Positions 33,815 through 41,377 of a stretch of 41,377 nucleotides of DNA are shown here, in pieces. The DNA is from Atopobiaceae bacterium (GTDB lineage Bacteria > Actinomycetota > Coriobacteriia > Coriobacteriales > Atopobiaceae): the NCBI GenBank assembly GCA_017533825.1, contig JAFWIE010000037.1:1-41377 (forward strand), in the 5' to 3' direction. Each line of letters opens with the position of its first letter. Position 1 is the stretch's first letter. The translations under genes were made by a program, and so were the position numbers. The notes under the pieces were generated by a model. That model saw only the letters and a list, made by a program, of their open reading frames with translations, was not told where the DNA came from and ran no database searches.

Positions 33815-35182
33815 TTACACGTTGCCCTCCCCGTAGAAGACGATGTTACTCGAGTCTGAAAGCTTCGCAGCCTGCAGGGCATCGTCTGCGGCATGGTAGA
33901 TGTCCTGATCGCTCATTCCCTCAGTACTGAACGCTGCACCGACCGAGAGAGTGACCAAGGGCAAGTCGTCCGAATCGTCGGCAAGCATCGCGTTGACGCG
34001 CTCTATCTTGTTGACGATGGCGTTACGCAGGTCGGTGCTCATGTTTGTCATGACCACAGCGAAGGTGTCGCCCTCGATGCGGCAGGGGAAGTCGGTCGAG
34101 CGGAACGCATGCCCAAGCGCATCCGCCAGCTTTATCAGGACCGCATCACCGGTATCGTGCCCGTAGACGTTGTTGTACTCCCTGAAGTTATCGACGTCGA
34201 TAAGCAGCAGGGCGATGTTTCTGGTATGGGTGGCAAGGAAGCTGTCATAGCCCACCTTGTTGCTGATGCCCGTGAGCGCATCACGCTCGGCAAACTCCCT
34301 GAGCTGCTCGATGCGCTTGCTGTTGTCCTCGTACATCGCGTTGTACGCATTTGCAAGGTAGTGCAGCTCGTACGCTCCATCCGCATCGAGAGGCTCGCCC
34401 TTGTTGATCCGCTTTACGTAACGGCCCAAGGGCTTCAAGACGTACATGAAGAGCGTGAGAACGAGCACCATGATGACGCAGAGCAGGAGGGCGACCGATA
34501 CGCGAAGCTGGAAGAGCAGCGTCTGCATCGATGCGTCGGCCTCTGCGATGTCTTTGTCCAAACGCTCCAGAAGCGCGTTGGAGCTGGCCTGGACGCTTGC
34601 CTGTATGCTCGACTTGGTCTTGTCGTAGCTTGCGCCAAGCACAAGGTCGCATGCCGTCTCGTAGTCGGTCTTCCCGCCTTCCTGCCGCCGGAACGCAGAG
34701 ACGTTCGCATCCGCAACCTTGGCAGGCATGTCCTTAATCCCATAGAAGTCGGCGGCAAGGTGCATGGCTGCCAGCTCGGTCTTTGCGAGCGCGTTTGAAG
34801 CGGAAAGCGCCTGCTCGAGCTCCGTGAAGGTCACGTCTTCCGACGTGAGGTCCATGCGGAGCACCTCGACCGCCTTTCCGCGCCTGTTCACGACCTCAAT
34901 CTCATTGATGTAGGCCTCCATGCACTCCTTGCGTCCCGTGACGACGAAGGTGCGCGCTTTCGTCGTGAGGAAGTCAGATGCCAACTGCAGGTCAGCGATT
35001 GCATCGCTGCATTCCAGATACTGCTTCTCGCTAATCATGAAAGATTCCTGCGCATCGGCAACGTTGCCTGCGCGCGCGAAGGCAAAGAACGCAAGCAGTA
35101 TGGCGATAATGGTTGCTACGCCACCGATGACGCGAATGCTGATGCCGCTCTCCGACGTGTTCTTCTTGTTGTTCTCACTCAT
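33815..35182 (-). CDS. Membrane protein with degenerate GGDEF domain (EGDTF)
   Basis: A 455-residue sensor-type protein. Transmembrane segment 1 is at ~17-38 (VIGGVATIIAILLAFFAFA) and segment 2 at ~225-248 (VALLLCVIMVLVLTLFMYVL); a helical extracytoplasmic domain lies between and a HAMP linker follows. The GGDEF domain keeps ERDALTGISNKVGYDSF, LIDVDNFREYNNVYGHDTGD, but the signature reads EGDTF (residues 370-374) instead of GGDEF. The catalytic Glu is replaced by Thr, so cyclase activity is doubtful; it may bind GTP or regulate its neighbour. The start at 35182 (MSENNKKN) follows the HD-GYP stop by 16 bp, so both genes form an operon. The ribosome-binding site is weak. Confidence 0.85.
   Translation of the reverse strand: MSENNKKNTSESGISIRVIGGVATIIAILLAFFAFARAGNVADAQESFMISEKQYLECSDAIADLQLASDFLTTKARTFVVTGRKECMEAYINEIEVVNRRGKAVEVLRMDLTSEDVTFTELEQALSASNALAKTELAAMHLAADFYGIKDMPAKVADANVSAFRRQEGGKTDYETACDLVLGASYDKTKSSIQASVQASSNALLERLDKDIAEADASMQTLLFQLRVSVALLLCVIMVLVLTLFMYVLKPLGRYVKRINKGEPLDADGAYELHYLANAYNAMYEDNSKRIEQLREFAERDALTGISNKVGYDSFLATHTRNIALLLIDVDNFREYNNVYGHDTGDAVLIKLADALGHAFRSTDFPCRIEGDTFAVVMTNMSTDLRNAIVNKIERVNAMLADDSDDLPLVTLSVGAAFSTEGMSDQDIYHAADDALQAAKLSDSSNIVFYGEGNV
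34061..34075 (-). other. EGDTF active-site variant
   Basis: Codons GAG GGC GAC ACC TTC on the minus strand replace GGDEF. In a working cyclase, the first Gly and the Glu at positions 1 and 4 are needed for substrate and metal binding. The rest of the domain is intact, so the change looks fixed, not like decay. Confidence 0.85.
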
Positions 35183-35198
35183 GCAAACCACCGTTTCG

Positions 35199-37421
35199 TC
35201 AGGACGCTTCGTTGGTAGGTGCCTTATGGGCATCCGAGCTATCGTCGGATGTGCGCTTCTGGGCCGCCTCTTCCTCGAGCTGCTTCTTTAGGTTGCTCTT
35301 TTCGGCAACGATACGCGCCTTGTCGCGCGCGTGCAGGAACGCGCGGGCAACCTGTGGATCGAAGTGAGTCCCGATGCCCTCCTCGATGATCGCGAACGCC
35401 TTCTCCATCGGGAAGCCCGCTTTGTAGCTACGCTTCGAGACCAGTGCGTCAAAGACGTCCGCGACCGCCATAATGCGCGCGGAGAGGGGAATCTCCTCCC
35501 CCGCCAGACCGTAGGGATAGCCCGAGCCGTCCCACTTCTCGTGGTGGTATGCGGCCAAGCGCTGCGCCTCGTCCAAGTAGGAGGACTCAGAGACGGCGCT
35601 CTTCGCACTCTCCAGAATCTCTTGGCCCGCGAGCGTGTGACTCTTCATGATCGCGAACTCTTCCTCGGTCAGGCGACCCGGCTTGTTGAGGATCGTATCG
35701 GAGACGACGATCTTTCCGATGTCATGCAGCGGTGCCGACTGATAGACGTTCGACATGAACTCGTTCGTGAGCACGTCGGGGAAGATTCCCTCGCGGCGCA
35801 TCTGGTTCATTATGATGCGCGCGTAGGTGGCGGTGTTGCGCACGTGATCGCCCGTGTACTTGTCGCGACTCTCCACCAAGTCCGCCATGACCATGATAAG
35901 GTTGCTCTGCATGCGGGCGATCGTCTCGCTCTTCTCGTGCGCTTCGCCGATGTACTCCACTGCCTCCTCAGACATCTGCTTGACGGCGTTGTAGAGATTC
36001 TCGATCTCGTCCCCCGTGTGAATGCCAAGCGCCTCGATGGGGCCGAGGCTCTCGGCTCGAATGCTCTCGTCATTGAAGACGAAGCTGTTTGAGGCATGCG
36101 AAATCGAGTTGATTGGGATGATGACGCTGTACCGGGACATCCACAGCACGATGGTACACACGAGGATGAAGAACGCCGCGAAGAGCGCGATGATGCCCGC
36201 GAGAAAGGACTGCTCATCAGCCACGAGGTGCTCCATCGAGACGTCGACCGCCAGATAGCACACGGTCTCCCCCATTCGATCCCTCAGGGGCGTGTACACG
36301 GTAAGCAACCAACCATAGGTGTCGTCAGAGACTACCGGCTCGATCTCCTTGCCAGCCAGAAGCTCTGGCAAGAACGACTCGAAGGACTCGTCAAACGGGA
36401 TTACCGAACCGGGGTCGGAGCCCGGCACCTCCTCGGTGTCTGGGTCCAACACGACGTGGCAACCGTCCGATTGGATCTGGTAGACGTACACGTACTGCAC
36501 GTTGTCGAACGAGTCGCGTATGGAGGCCAACTTGGCCTCGGTCTCGAGATATCCCGGCGCGTCCTCACCCAGCTCGAGATACGTCGACACCATCTCGGGG
36601 TCCACGACGTCCTTCATGAGCATCGTTATCCCCTCGGCCTTGACGCCCTCCGCCTCGATGGTCGATCGATGGAAGGTCATGTAACTAAACATGATGGTGG
36701 CGACCGCAGCAAAGGACACGATGGTGGCGACGACGCCAATGACCTTCGCGCTCAGGGAAATCCGACGCGGCTTTGCGCTCATCGTCTCCTTGAGCTCACG
36801 CGCGGTGAGAGGGACCTGCTGCCAGAGCTTGAAGTCAGACTTCACGACGGAGCTCTCGGAGAACATGTGATACAGGAGCGTAGCGAGCAGAATCACGAAC
36901 GCCTTGTCGATGAAGCTCACGAACAACTCAGCGAGCACCTGTGACGTCAGCAGACCTAGCTTCCCCGTAGCGAAGAGCTCGCGGGCAAACGGTGCCGACA
37001 GCTCACCTCCAAGGTCCTTTCCGTTGAGGTAGTACGAGAGCACTGAGCTCAACGCGCCCGTCAAGACCGCTAGGAGTGGAATTGAGAGCAGCGTGCGCGA
37101 CAGCTTCTTGAACCATCCATGCTCTGCCCAGTATGCGACACAGAGGGCAGTGACCACGTTGATGATGCCGTAGTAGAACGAGACGCTATCGAGGATGCCG
37201 TTAAAGATGTTTGTCGCGTAGCCGATGATGACGCCCGGTACGTATCCTCCCATCATAGATGCGAGGACGGTACCCAGACCATCGAGGTAGAGGGGCAGCC
37301 TCAACACGACCGCGAGTCGCGACCCCACCGCATTGAGGAGTATGCCAAGGATGCAGAACACAACCATCCTCACCACCTTCGAGGAAAGGCGCCTGCTCCC
37401 TTCTTCTTGGGTCCTATCCAT
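35199..37421 (-). CDS. HD-GYP phosphodiesterase with ECF-S-like membrane domain
   Basis: A 740-residue signalling protein that probably breaks down c-di-GMP. Residues ~15-200 form a five- or six-segment membrane domain whose sequence (RLPLYLDGLGTVLASMMGG, VPGVIIGYATNIFNGI) resembles ECF-transporter S components. A further segment at ~235-255, an extracytoplasmic sensor region to ~430, another segment and a HAMP-like region follow. The HD-GYP domain (~525-710) has HDIGKIVVSDTILNKPG, KSHTLAGQEIL, YHHEKWDGSGYP and ARIMAVADVFDAL, all catalytic metal ligands intact. ATG 37421 follows AAGGGGTGG and is preferred to an ATG 27 bp upstream. The degenerate GGDEF gene is next in the operon. Confidence 0.9.
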   Translation of the reverse strand: MDRTQEEGSRRLSSKVVRMVVFCILGILLNAVGSRLAVVLRLPLYLDGLGTVLASMMGGYVPGVIIGYATNIFNGILDSVSFYYGIINVVTALCVAYWAEHGWFKKLSRTLLSIPLLAVLTGALSSVLSYYLNGKDLGGELSAPFARELFATGKLGLLTSQVLAELFVSFIDKAFVILLATLLYHMFSESSVVKSDFKLWQQVPLTARELKETMSAKPRRISLSAKVIGVVATIVSFAAVATIMFSYMTFHRSTIEAEGVKAEGITMLMKDVVDPEMVSTYLELGEDAPGYLETEAKLASIRDSFDNVQYVYVYQIQSDGCHVVLDPDTEEVPGSDPGSVIPFDESFESFLPELLAGKEIEPVVSDDTYGWLLTVYTPLRDRMGETVCYLAVDVSMEHLVADEQSFLAGIIALFAAFFILVCTIVLWMSRYSVIIPINSISHASNSFVFNDESIRAESLGPIEALGIHTGDEIENLYNAVKQMSEEAVEYIGEAHEKSETIARMQSNLIMVMADLVESRDKYTGDHVRNTATYARIIMNQMRREGIFPDVLTNEFMSNVYQSAPLHDIGKIVVSDTILNKPGRLTEEEFAIMKSHTLAGQEILESAKSAVSESSYLDEAQRLAAYHHEKWDGSGYPYGLAGEEIPLSARIMAVADVFDALVSKRSYKAGFPMEKAFAIIEEGIGTHFDPQVARAFLHARDKARIVAEKSNLKKQLEEEAAQKRTSDDSSDAHKAPTNEAS

Positions 37422-37558
37422 ACCACCCCTTCTATCGAGAAGGCTCATGAACGAGATACATGCTCTTCATAATAGCGCGATGTTGCGGCGCAATGAAGAG
37501 AGGGAATAACATATGGCCACCCCAACACCTTTGAGACAATCCCAAGACTAGCTCAAGC

Positions 37559-37564
37559 TATAAT
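37559..37564 (+). promoter_or_regulatory. -10 box of the methyltransferase gene
   Basis: Consensus TATAAT 40 bp before the GTG start; a TTGAGA lies 22 bp upstream, too far for ideal spacing. It is in the ~180-bp gap shared with the divergent HD-GYP gene. Confidence 0.45.
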
Positions 37565-37603
37565 GAACGTTCTATATAAGAGGTCACGGAAGGAGACGCT
37601 CTC

Positions 37604-38275
37604 GTGGACGTCCAGCTGCTCAAGAGCGCACTGGTGAAGGTGGCGGCAGGCGTTGTGGTCATGGGACTATTGCTGTTCCTACCCGCGGGGACGCTTTGGT
37701 GGTGGCGTGGGTGGCTTCTTATGGGGATTCTCTTCGTGCCGATGCTCGTCGCAGGATTCATCATGTTGTTCAAGGCGCCCGACCTGCTACGCAAGCGCCT
37801 AGATGCTCGCGAGGAGGAAGGCGAGCAGCGGGTCGTCTTGGCACTCTCTGCGCTTATGTTCGTTGCCGCATTCGTCGTGGCGGGCCTCGGGTTCCGATTC
37901 GGGTGGCTGACGCTTCCCGCATGGGCATCATGGCTGGGTGCCGTGGTCTTCCTCATCGCATACGCGCTCTATGCCGAGGTCCTGCGCGAGAACGCCTATC
38001 TCTCGCGCACGGTGGAGGTCCAGAAGGGGCAGCGCGTGGTCGACACCGGACTCTATGGCATCGTGCGACACCCCATGTACAGCGCGACGCTGCTGCTGTT
38101 CCTCTCGATGCCCATCGTACTCGGCTCCCCGTTCTCGTTCATAATCATGCTGGCGTACCTCCCCATCATCACCAAGCGGATACGCAATGAGGAGGCAGTG
38201 CTTGCAAGGGGCCTCGTAGGTTATCGCGATTACATGGGCCGCGTGAAGTGGCGGCTCATCCCCCACGTCTGGTAG
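37604..38275 (+). CDS. Isoprenylcysteine carboxyl methyltransferase-family membrane protein
   Basis: A 223-residue integral membrane methyltransferase of the ICMT/PEMT fold. Hydrophobic segments include VAAGVVVMGLLLFLPAGTLW, LLMGILFVPMLVAGFIMLF, LSALMFVAAFVVAGLG and WLGAVVFLIAYALYAEV. The cofactor-binding C-terminal part shows VVDTGLYGIVRHPMYSA (RHPMY is the family signature) and NEEAVLARGLVGYRDYMG. The substrate is unknown: many bacterial members methylate lipids or small thiols. The start is GTG at 37604, 8 bp after GGAAGGAG. It is monocistronic. Confidence 0.88.
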   Translation: MDVQLLKSALVKVAAGVVVMGLLLFLPAGTLWWWRGWLLMGILFVPMLVAGFIMLFKAPDLLRKRLDAREEEGEQRVVLALSALMFVAAFVVAGLGFRFGWLTLPAWASWLGAVVFLIAYALYAEVLRENAYLSRTVEVQKGQRVVDTGLYGIVRHPMYSATLLLFLSMPIVLGSPFSFIIMLAYLPIITKRIRNEEAVLARGLVGYRDYMGRVKWRLIPHVW

Positions 38276-38395
38276 ACAGGCATCATCTACCGTCCGTCGC
38301 AAGCAACCATGCCGTCGGCAGCACCTCGTCTCCACGCCCACTCGCCAACCCGTATGCTAGAGGCAGGTATCATCCACGAGGTCAGGAGTTGCGAC

Positions 38396-38992
38396 ATGCA
38401 TATGGTGACCACGAACTGTCCAGCATGCGGAGGCGTGTACGGCGGGCGCGTAACGAGCAGATTCATAACCTGCGAATACTGTGGCACACGCTACGCGCTC
38501 AGCAATGATGAGCTCAAGCGGATTGGCTTCACCGATGCCGACGGCGACGGGTATGACGACGATGACCAACTACCCGACAAATACGAAGAAGACATCAGCA
38601 CTGATCCCCTGCCCGTATTTGCCCGTGATGTGTGTGCGGAGTTCCTCGATGATCATGTAGGCGGCAGCAGCTTCAACAGCTCGCGCAAAATCCTGCGCGG
38701 CCTCGACGCCGATGGCGAAGAGATTTACCTCATTCATGATGACACGATGTTCAAGACCGGAAAGAACGGATTCGCCATCACTCGATCGGGCATCTACTGC
38801 CGCGAGATGGGTGACAAGAGCGCACACTTCGTGAGCTGGGAGAAGTTCACGCAGAGCAAGTGCCCCAAACTCATCGACAGCTACATCCGGCAAAGTGGCA
38901 CCAGCATCTGCTACTTCACCGACAGCGAGCACGTTCGGGACGACCTTCTCGACCTGTTTGTACGCCTGTGGCGCCACGCCCAGCGCGTATGA
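38396..38992 (+). CDS. Zinc-ribbon protein with Asp-rich loop and PH-like domain
   Basis: Exact function not recognised. A 198-residue soluble protein. Cys8/Cys11 and Cys26/Cys29 (CPACGG and CEYCGT) form an N-terminal zinc ribbon. Residues 47-57 (DADGDGYDDDD) look like a calcium-binding loop of the DxDxDGxxD type. The C-terminal ~110 residues (EEIYLIHDDTMFKTGKNG, FAITRSGIYCREMGD, HFVSWEKF) look like a bacterial PH-type beta barrel. AGGAG lies 7 bp before ATG 38396; the upstream frame lacks support. Such zinc-ribbon plus PH proteins are found near signalling or stress genes, but no role is claimed. Confidence 0.75.
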   Translation: MHMVTTNCPACGGVYGGRVTSRFITCEYCGTRYALSNDELKRIGFTDADGDGYDDDDQLPDKYEEDISTDPLPVFARDVCAEFLDDHVGGSSFNSSRKILRGLDADGEEIYLIHDDTMFKTGKNGFAITRSGIYCREMGDKSAHFVSWEKFTQSKCPKLIDSYIRQSGTSICYFTDSEHVRDDLLDLFVRLWRHAQRV

Positions 38993-39039
38993 CGTGCTAG
39001 GCCGCTCCAGAAGAGGGCTCAAAGGTTCGGGGGCCAACG

Positions 39040-39855
39040 ATGAACAAGAAGGCGTTCGCCACAGGAAGCGGGACGGTCGTCTACTGGACCGATGCCTTGG
39101 CGGGGCCAGACACACCGTGGCTCGTCTTCCTGCCGGGCCTCACCGCTGACCACACGCTGTTTGACCCACAGCTCTCGCATTTCGCCGGGAGAAAGAACTG
39201 CCTGGTGTGGGACGCGCCAGCGCACGGCGAGTCGCGCCCGTATCCTCTGGACTTCACGATGGACGACTACGCCCGCATCCTGCACGGCATCTTGCAGACC
39301 GAGGGCATCGAACGACCCGTTCTGGTGGGTCAGTCGCTCGGCGGGTACGTCTCGCAGGCGTATCTGGACCTTTACCCGGGGCAGGTCTCCGGGTTCGTTT
39401 CCATCGACTCAGCGCCGCTCAAGCGCAAGTATTATCCGACCTGGGAGGTCAAGGCGCTCCGCCACACCAAGGGCATGTACCAGGCGATTCCATGGGCGCT
39501 GCTCAAGCCCTGGGGCACGTGGGGTGCCGCAACGAGCGAGCGAGGCCGCAAGAACATGCGCTCGTTCATGGATGACTACACCAAACGCGCGTACGTCGAC
39601 CTCGCAGCCCACGGATACCGCATGCTCGCGAACGCGGTGGAAGCAGAGCGAGCCTACGACATCGACTGCCCCGTGCTCCTGCTCTGCGGCGAGAAGGATC
39701 ATGCCGGAGACGTTAAGCTCTTCAACCGCAAGTGGGCCGCTGGTGAGGGCATCCCACTCGTCTGGGTGCCCGGCGCAGGGCACAACTCCAATGTCGACGC
39801 GCCCGACTTCGTAAACGAGCAAATCGAGCAGTTCGTCGGGAGGCTGGCCTTCTAG
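39040..39855 (+). CDS. Alpha/beta hydrolase
   Basis: A 271-residue soluble hydrolase. The oxyanion-side strand is VFLPGLTADHTLFDPQL, the nucleophile elbow is LVGQSLGGYVSQ, the acid Asp is in LLLCGEKDHAGD, and the His is in VPGAGHNSNVDAPDFV. No signal peptide. Esterase, lactonase or thioesterase activity are all possible. It begins 47 bp after the zinc-ribbon gene on the same strand and may be co-transcribed. GGGGGCC is a modest ribosome-binding site for ATG 39040. Confidence 0.9.
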   Translation: MNKKAFATGSGTVVYWTDALAGPDTPWLVFLPGLTADHTLFDPQLSHFAGRKNCLVWDAPAHGESRPYPLDFTMDDYARILHGILQTEGIERPVLVGQSLGGYVSQAYLDLYPGQVSGFVSIDSAPLKRKYYPTWEVKALRHTKGMYQAIPWALLKPWGTWGAATSERGRKNMRSFMDDYTKRAYVDLAAHGYRMLANAVEAERAYDIDCPVLLLCGEKDHAGDVKLFNRKWAAGEGIPLVWVPGAGHNSNVDAPDFVNEQIEQFVGRLAF

Positions 39856-39963
39856 GAGGCCGACGTGGCGACGCCGCGACTCACCAGCGCCTGGCACCAG
39901 CGCTTCACGGGCGGTGGGCTCCCGAGCCTAAAGGGGGCGACACAGGGTCCCCTCCCGGCTTGC

Positions 39964-39969
39964 TATACT
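39964..39969 (+). promoter_or_regulatory. Possible -10 box of the second AIM24 gene
   Basis: TATACT in TTGCTATACTG, 33 bp upstream of the ATG, in a 146-bp gap. No convincing -35. Confidence 0.4.
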
Positions 39970-40001
39970 GATTCACACCACGACCCACGAGGAGGTATCC
40001 C

Positions 40002-40760
40002 ATGTATAAGGTCCTGAACTTCACCCAGAATGACGACGCCGACATCGTCGGACAGCTTGGTGCGTTTTGCGTCATCCAGTGGAAGCGCGACTTGTCGGTC
40101 CATGCCGGTAACGCCCAACAGGAGTGGTTCGCGTCACAGATGAACGTGCGCCGTCGCCAAGTGGTCTGCAGCCTTTCTGTCTCCCCCGTCACCGTGCAGG
40201 CAGGCGCCATGCAGTGGTCGGTAGGCGACGTCGAGGCGAAGACCGGCGTCAAGGGCATGGGCGACCTCTTCGGCAAGGCGCTGCGTGGTGCCGTGACCAA
40301 CGAGAGTGCCATCAAGCCCGAGTACACCGGTACCGGCATGCTCGTGCTCGAACCCACGTACAAGCACATCGTCCTGCTCGACGTGGGCAAGTGGAGCGGT
40401 GGCGTCGTTCTCGACGACGGACTCTTCCTCGCCTGCGAGTCAAGCATCCAGCACAAGACGGTCGCGAGGTCTTCGGTATCCTCGGCAGTCGCCGGCGGCG
40501 AGGGTCTCTTTAACCTCGGCCTCGTCGGCTCTGGCGTCGCATGCCTCGAGTCGCCGTGCCCGCGTGAGGAGCTCATCGAGATCGAGCTCAACAACGACGT
40601 GCTCAAGATTGACGGAAACATGGCCATTGCTTGGAGCGCGTCGCTGAGGTTCACCGTCGAGCGTTCGGGTAAGTCACTCATCGGCTCAGCCGCATCAGGC
40701 GAGGGACTCGTTAACGTCTATCGCGGTACCGGACGCGTCCTCATGTCACCTATGGCGTAA
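40002..40760 (+). CDS. AIM24-family protein, second copy
   Basis: A 252-residue AIM24/TIGR00266-like protein, only distantly similar to the one at 18120-18794. Recognisable blocks are LSVSPVTVQAGAMQWSVGDVE, the conserved TGVKGMGDLFGKALRGA region, EYTGTGMLVLEPTYKHIVLLD and GEGLFNLGLVGSGVACLES. The N-terminal ~50 residues (FTQNDDADIVGQLGAFCV) are an addition typical of the longer AIM24 subgroup. No membrane segment. GAGGAGG before the ATG is a strong site. Function unsettled in bacteria. Confidence 0.85.
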   Translation: MYKVLNFTQNDDADIVGQLGAFCVIQWKRDLSVHAGNAQQEWFASQMNVRRRQVVCSLSVSPVTVQAGAMQWSVGDVEAKTGVKGMGDLFGKALRGAVTNESAIKPEYTGTGMLVLEPTYKHIVLLDVGKWSGGVVLDDGLFLACESSIQHKTVARSSVSSAVAGGEGLFNLGLVGSGVACLESPCPREELIEIELNNDVLKIDGNMAIAWSASLRFTVERSGKSLIGSAASGEGLVNVYRGTGRVLMSPMA

Positions 40761-40845
40761 CGCGAAACAAGGGGTCATTTGCCACGTTTCCATTGTGCAA
40801 TGTGGCCGATGCCCGAGCGGTATGGTATCTCCCGAGGAAGACGCC

Positions 40846-40873
40846 TTAAACACTTCCTCACGTGCGTTACACT
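40846..40873 (+). promoter_or_regulatory. Promoter of the SH3-repeat gene
   Basis: TTAAAC (40846-40851) and TACACT (40868-40873) are 16 bp apart, 29 bp before the ATG. The TACACTGG context recurs at other genes of the window. Confidence 0.5.
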
Positions 40874-40902
40874 GGGTGTATCTTCACGAAAGGAGCAGAA
40901 CC

Positions 40903-41377
40903 ATGAAGAAGCTTTTGCCAAACTGTGAACTCGTCCACAGCAGGGGAACGGGCGCCGCGCGCCTTACCCAGAGGCTGCTACTCGCAACGGCAACTCTGCT
41001 TCTGCTGCTTTGTGTCGCTCCCTCCCGCGCCCTTGCGGGAGAGACCTACTCCGTCAAGGTCGACAAGGGCTACCTCGCGCTGCGCACCGCCCCCTCCTAC
41101 GACGAGGCGAACGAGATCGGCGAGCTCTACACGGGCGACACCGTCGAGGTGCAGGACAAGTCCGGCGGCAAGTACTGGTGGGTCTACTCCCCGAAGCTCG
41201 GCAAGAGCGGCTACGTGAACGCCGACTACCTGCGCTCCGGCTCCTCCTCCAAGGCCCCGGCTCCGAGCTCGTACGGCACCTACTCCGTCAAGGTCGACAA
41301 GGGCTACCTCGCGCTGCGCACCGCCCCCTCCTACGACGAGGCGAACGAGATCGGCGAGCTCTACACGGGCGACACCG
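40903..41377 (+). CDS. Exported SH3-repeat protein, 5' part only
   Basis: The first 158 codons of a secreted or wall-bound protein; the frame is open to the window edge. The signal peptide spans ~1-47 (basic start, RLLLATATLLLLLCVAPS, cleavage near ALAG). Bacterial SH3 domains follow: the first starts TYSVKVDKGYLALRTAPSYD and runs to YVNADYLR, then a Ser/Pro linker (SGSSSKAPAPSSYG), then a second identical SH3 start. SH3b domains of this type bind peptidoglycan and are common in cell-wall enzymes, so a hydrolase domain may lie beyond the edge. GAAAGGAG lies 9 bp before ATG 40903. The repeated DNA is identical. Confidence 0.85.
   Translation, partial: MKKLLPNCELVHSRGTGAARLTQRLLLATATLLLLLCVAPSRALAGETYSVKVDKGYLALRTAPSYDEANEIGELYTGDTVEVQDKSGGKYWWVYSPKLGKSGYVNADYLRSGSSSKAPAPSSYGTYSVKVDKGYLALRTAPSYDEANEIGELYTGDT
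41044..41377. repeat. Tandem 234-bp repeat within the SH3 gene
   Basis: The 100 bases from 41278 to the window edge are identical to 41044-41143. The period is 234 bp (78 codons), one SH3 domain plus linker. Full identity at synonymous positions points to a recent duplication or gene conversion. The repeat number cannot be known from this window. Confidence 0.9.

Overview
The window looks like chromosomal DNA from a high-GC Gram-positive bacterium. The best guess is an actinomycete of the class Coriobacteriia (Olsenella/Atopobium-like gut or oral anaerobe). This rests on GC-rich codon use, a short-form HisG fused to HisZ, a class III fructose-1,6-bisphosphatase, GH1 and ROK sugar genes and SH3-repeat surface proteins. 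It is an inference from gene content, without a database search. No rRNA, tRNA or CRISPR array was seen.

Layout. Positions 1-564 are debris of a transposon-type AAA ATPase joined to a broken unknown gene. A long minus-strand block follows (read from right to left): uvrA (15949-13064); a complete branched-chain amino acid ABC importer livJ-livH-livM-livG-livF (12808-7790) with a YbaK/EbsC deacylase behind it; an acidic unknown protein; and a histidine operon hisZG-hisD-hisC-hisB-hisH (6226-758) with tightly overlapping genes. hisA, hisF and hisI/E are not in the window. The operon stops beside the transposon debris.

From 16 kb the map becomes a mosaic of short units on both strands. It holds a 6-phospho-beta-glucosidase, an AIM24-family gene and a fragment of an Rpn-type nuclease. 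The last two lie between two copies of a ~160-bp palindromic element. Next come a GGDEF diguanylate cyclase, a GntR/UTRA regulator with a ROK kinase/regulator, an aldo/keto reductase, class III FBPase, a patatin-like lipase, a CDF cation exporter, a sugar acetyltransferase, a membrane-anchored hydrolase, a GH5 glucanase and a DegV lipid-binding protein. A two-gene amidohydrolase/ABM-monooxygenase unit follows.

The right end has a probable c-di-GMP pair: an HD-GYP phosphodiesterase with an ECF-S-like membrane domain, followed by a GGDEF protein whose signature is degenerate (EGDTF). After it come a membrane methyltransferase, a zinc-ribbon protein, a hydrolase, a second AIM24 gene and the start of an SH3-repeat exported protein cut by the window edge.

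The most unusual item is the pair of compound palindromic elements at 17771-17930 and 19200-19360. Each is two inverted ~80-bp units, and all four units can encode a similar short peptide. Other points worth a look are the degenerate GGDEF beside an HD-GYP, the HisZ-HisG fusion with a TTG start, the repeated N-terminal motif on LivG, the 18-bp tandem repeat before the ROK gene, and the perfect 234-bp-period repeat in the SH3 protein.
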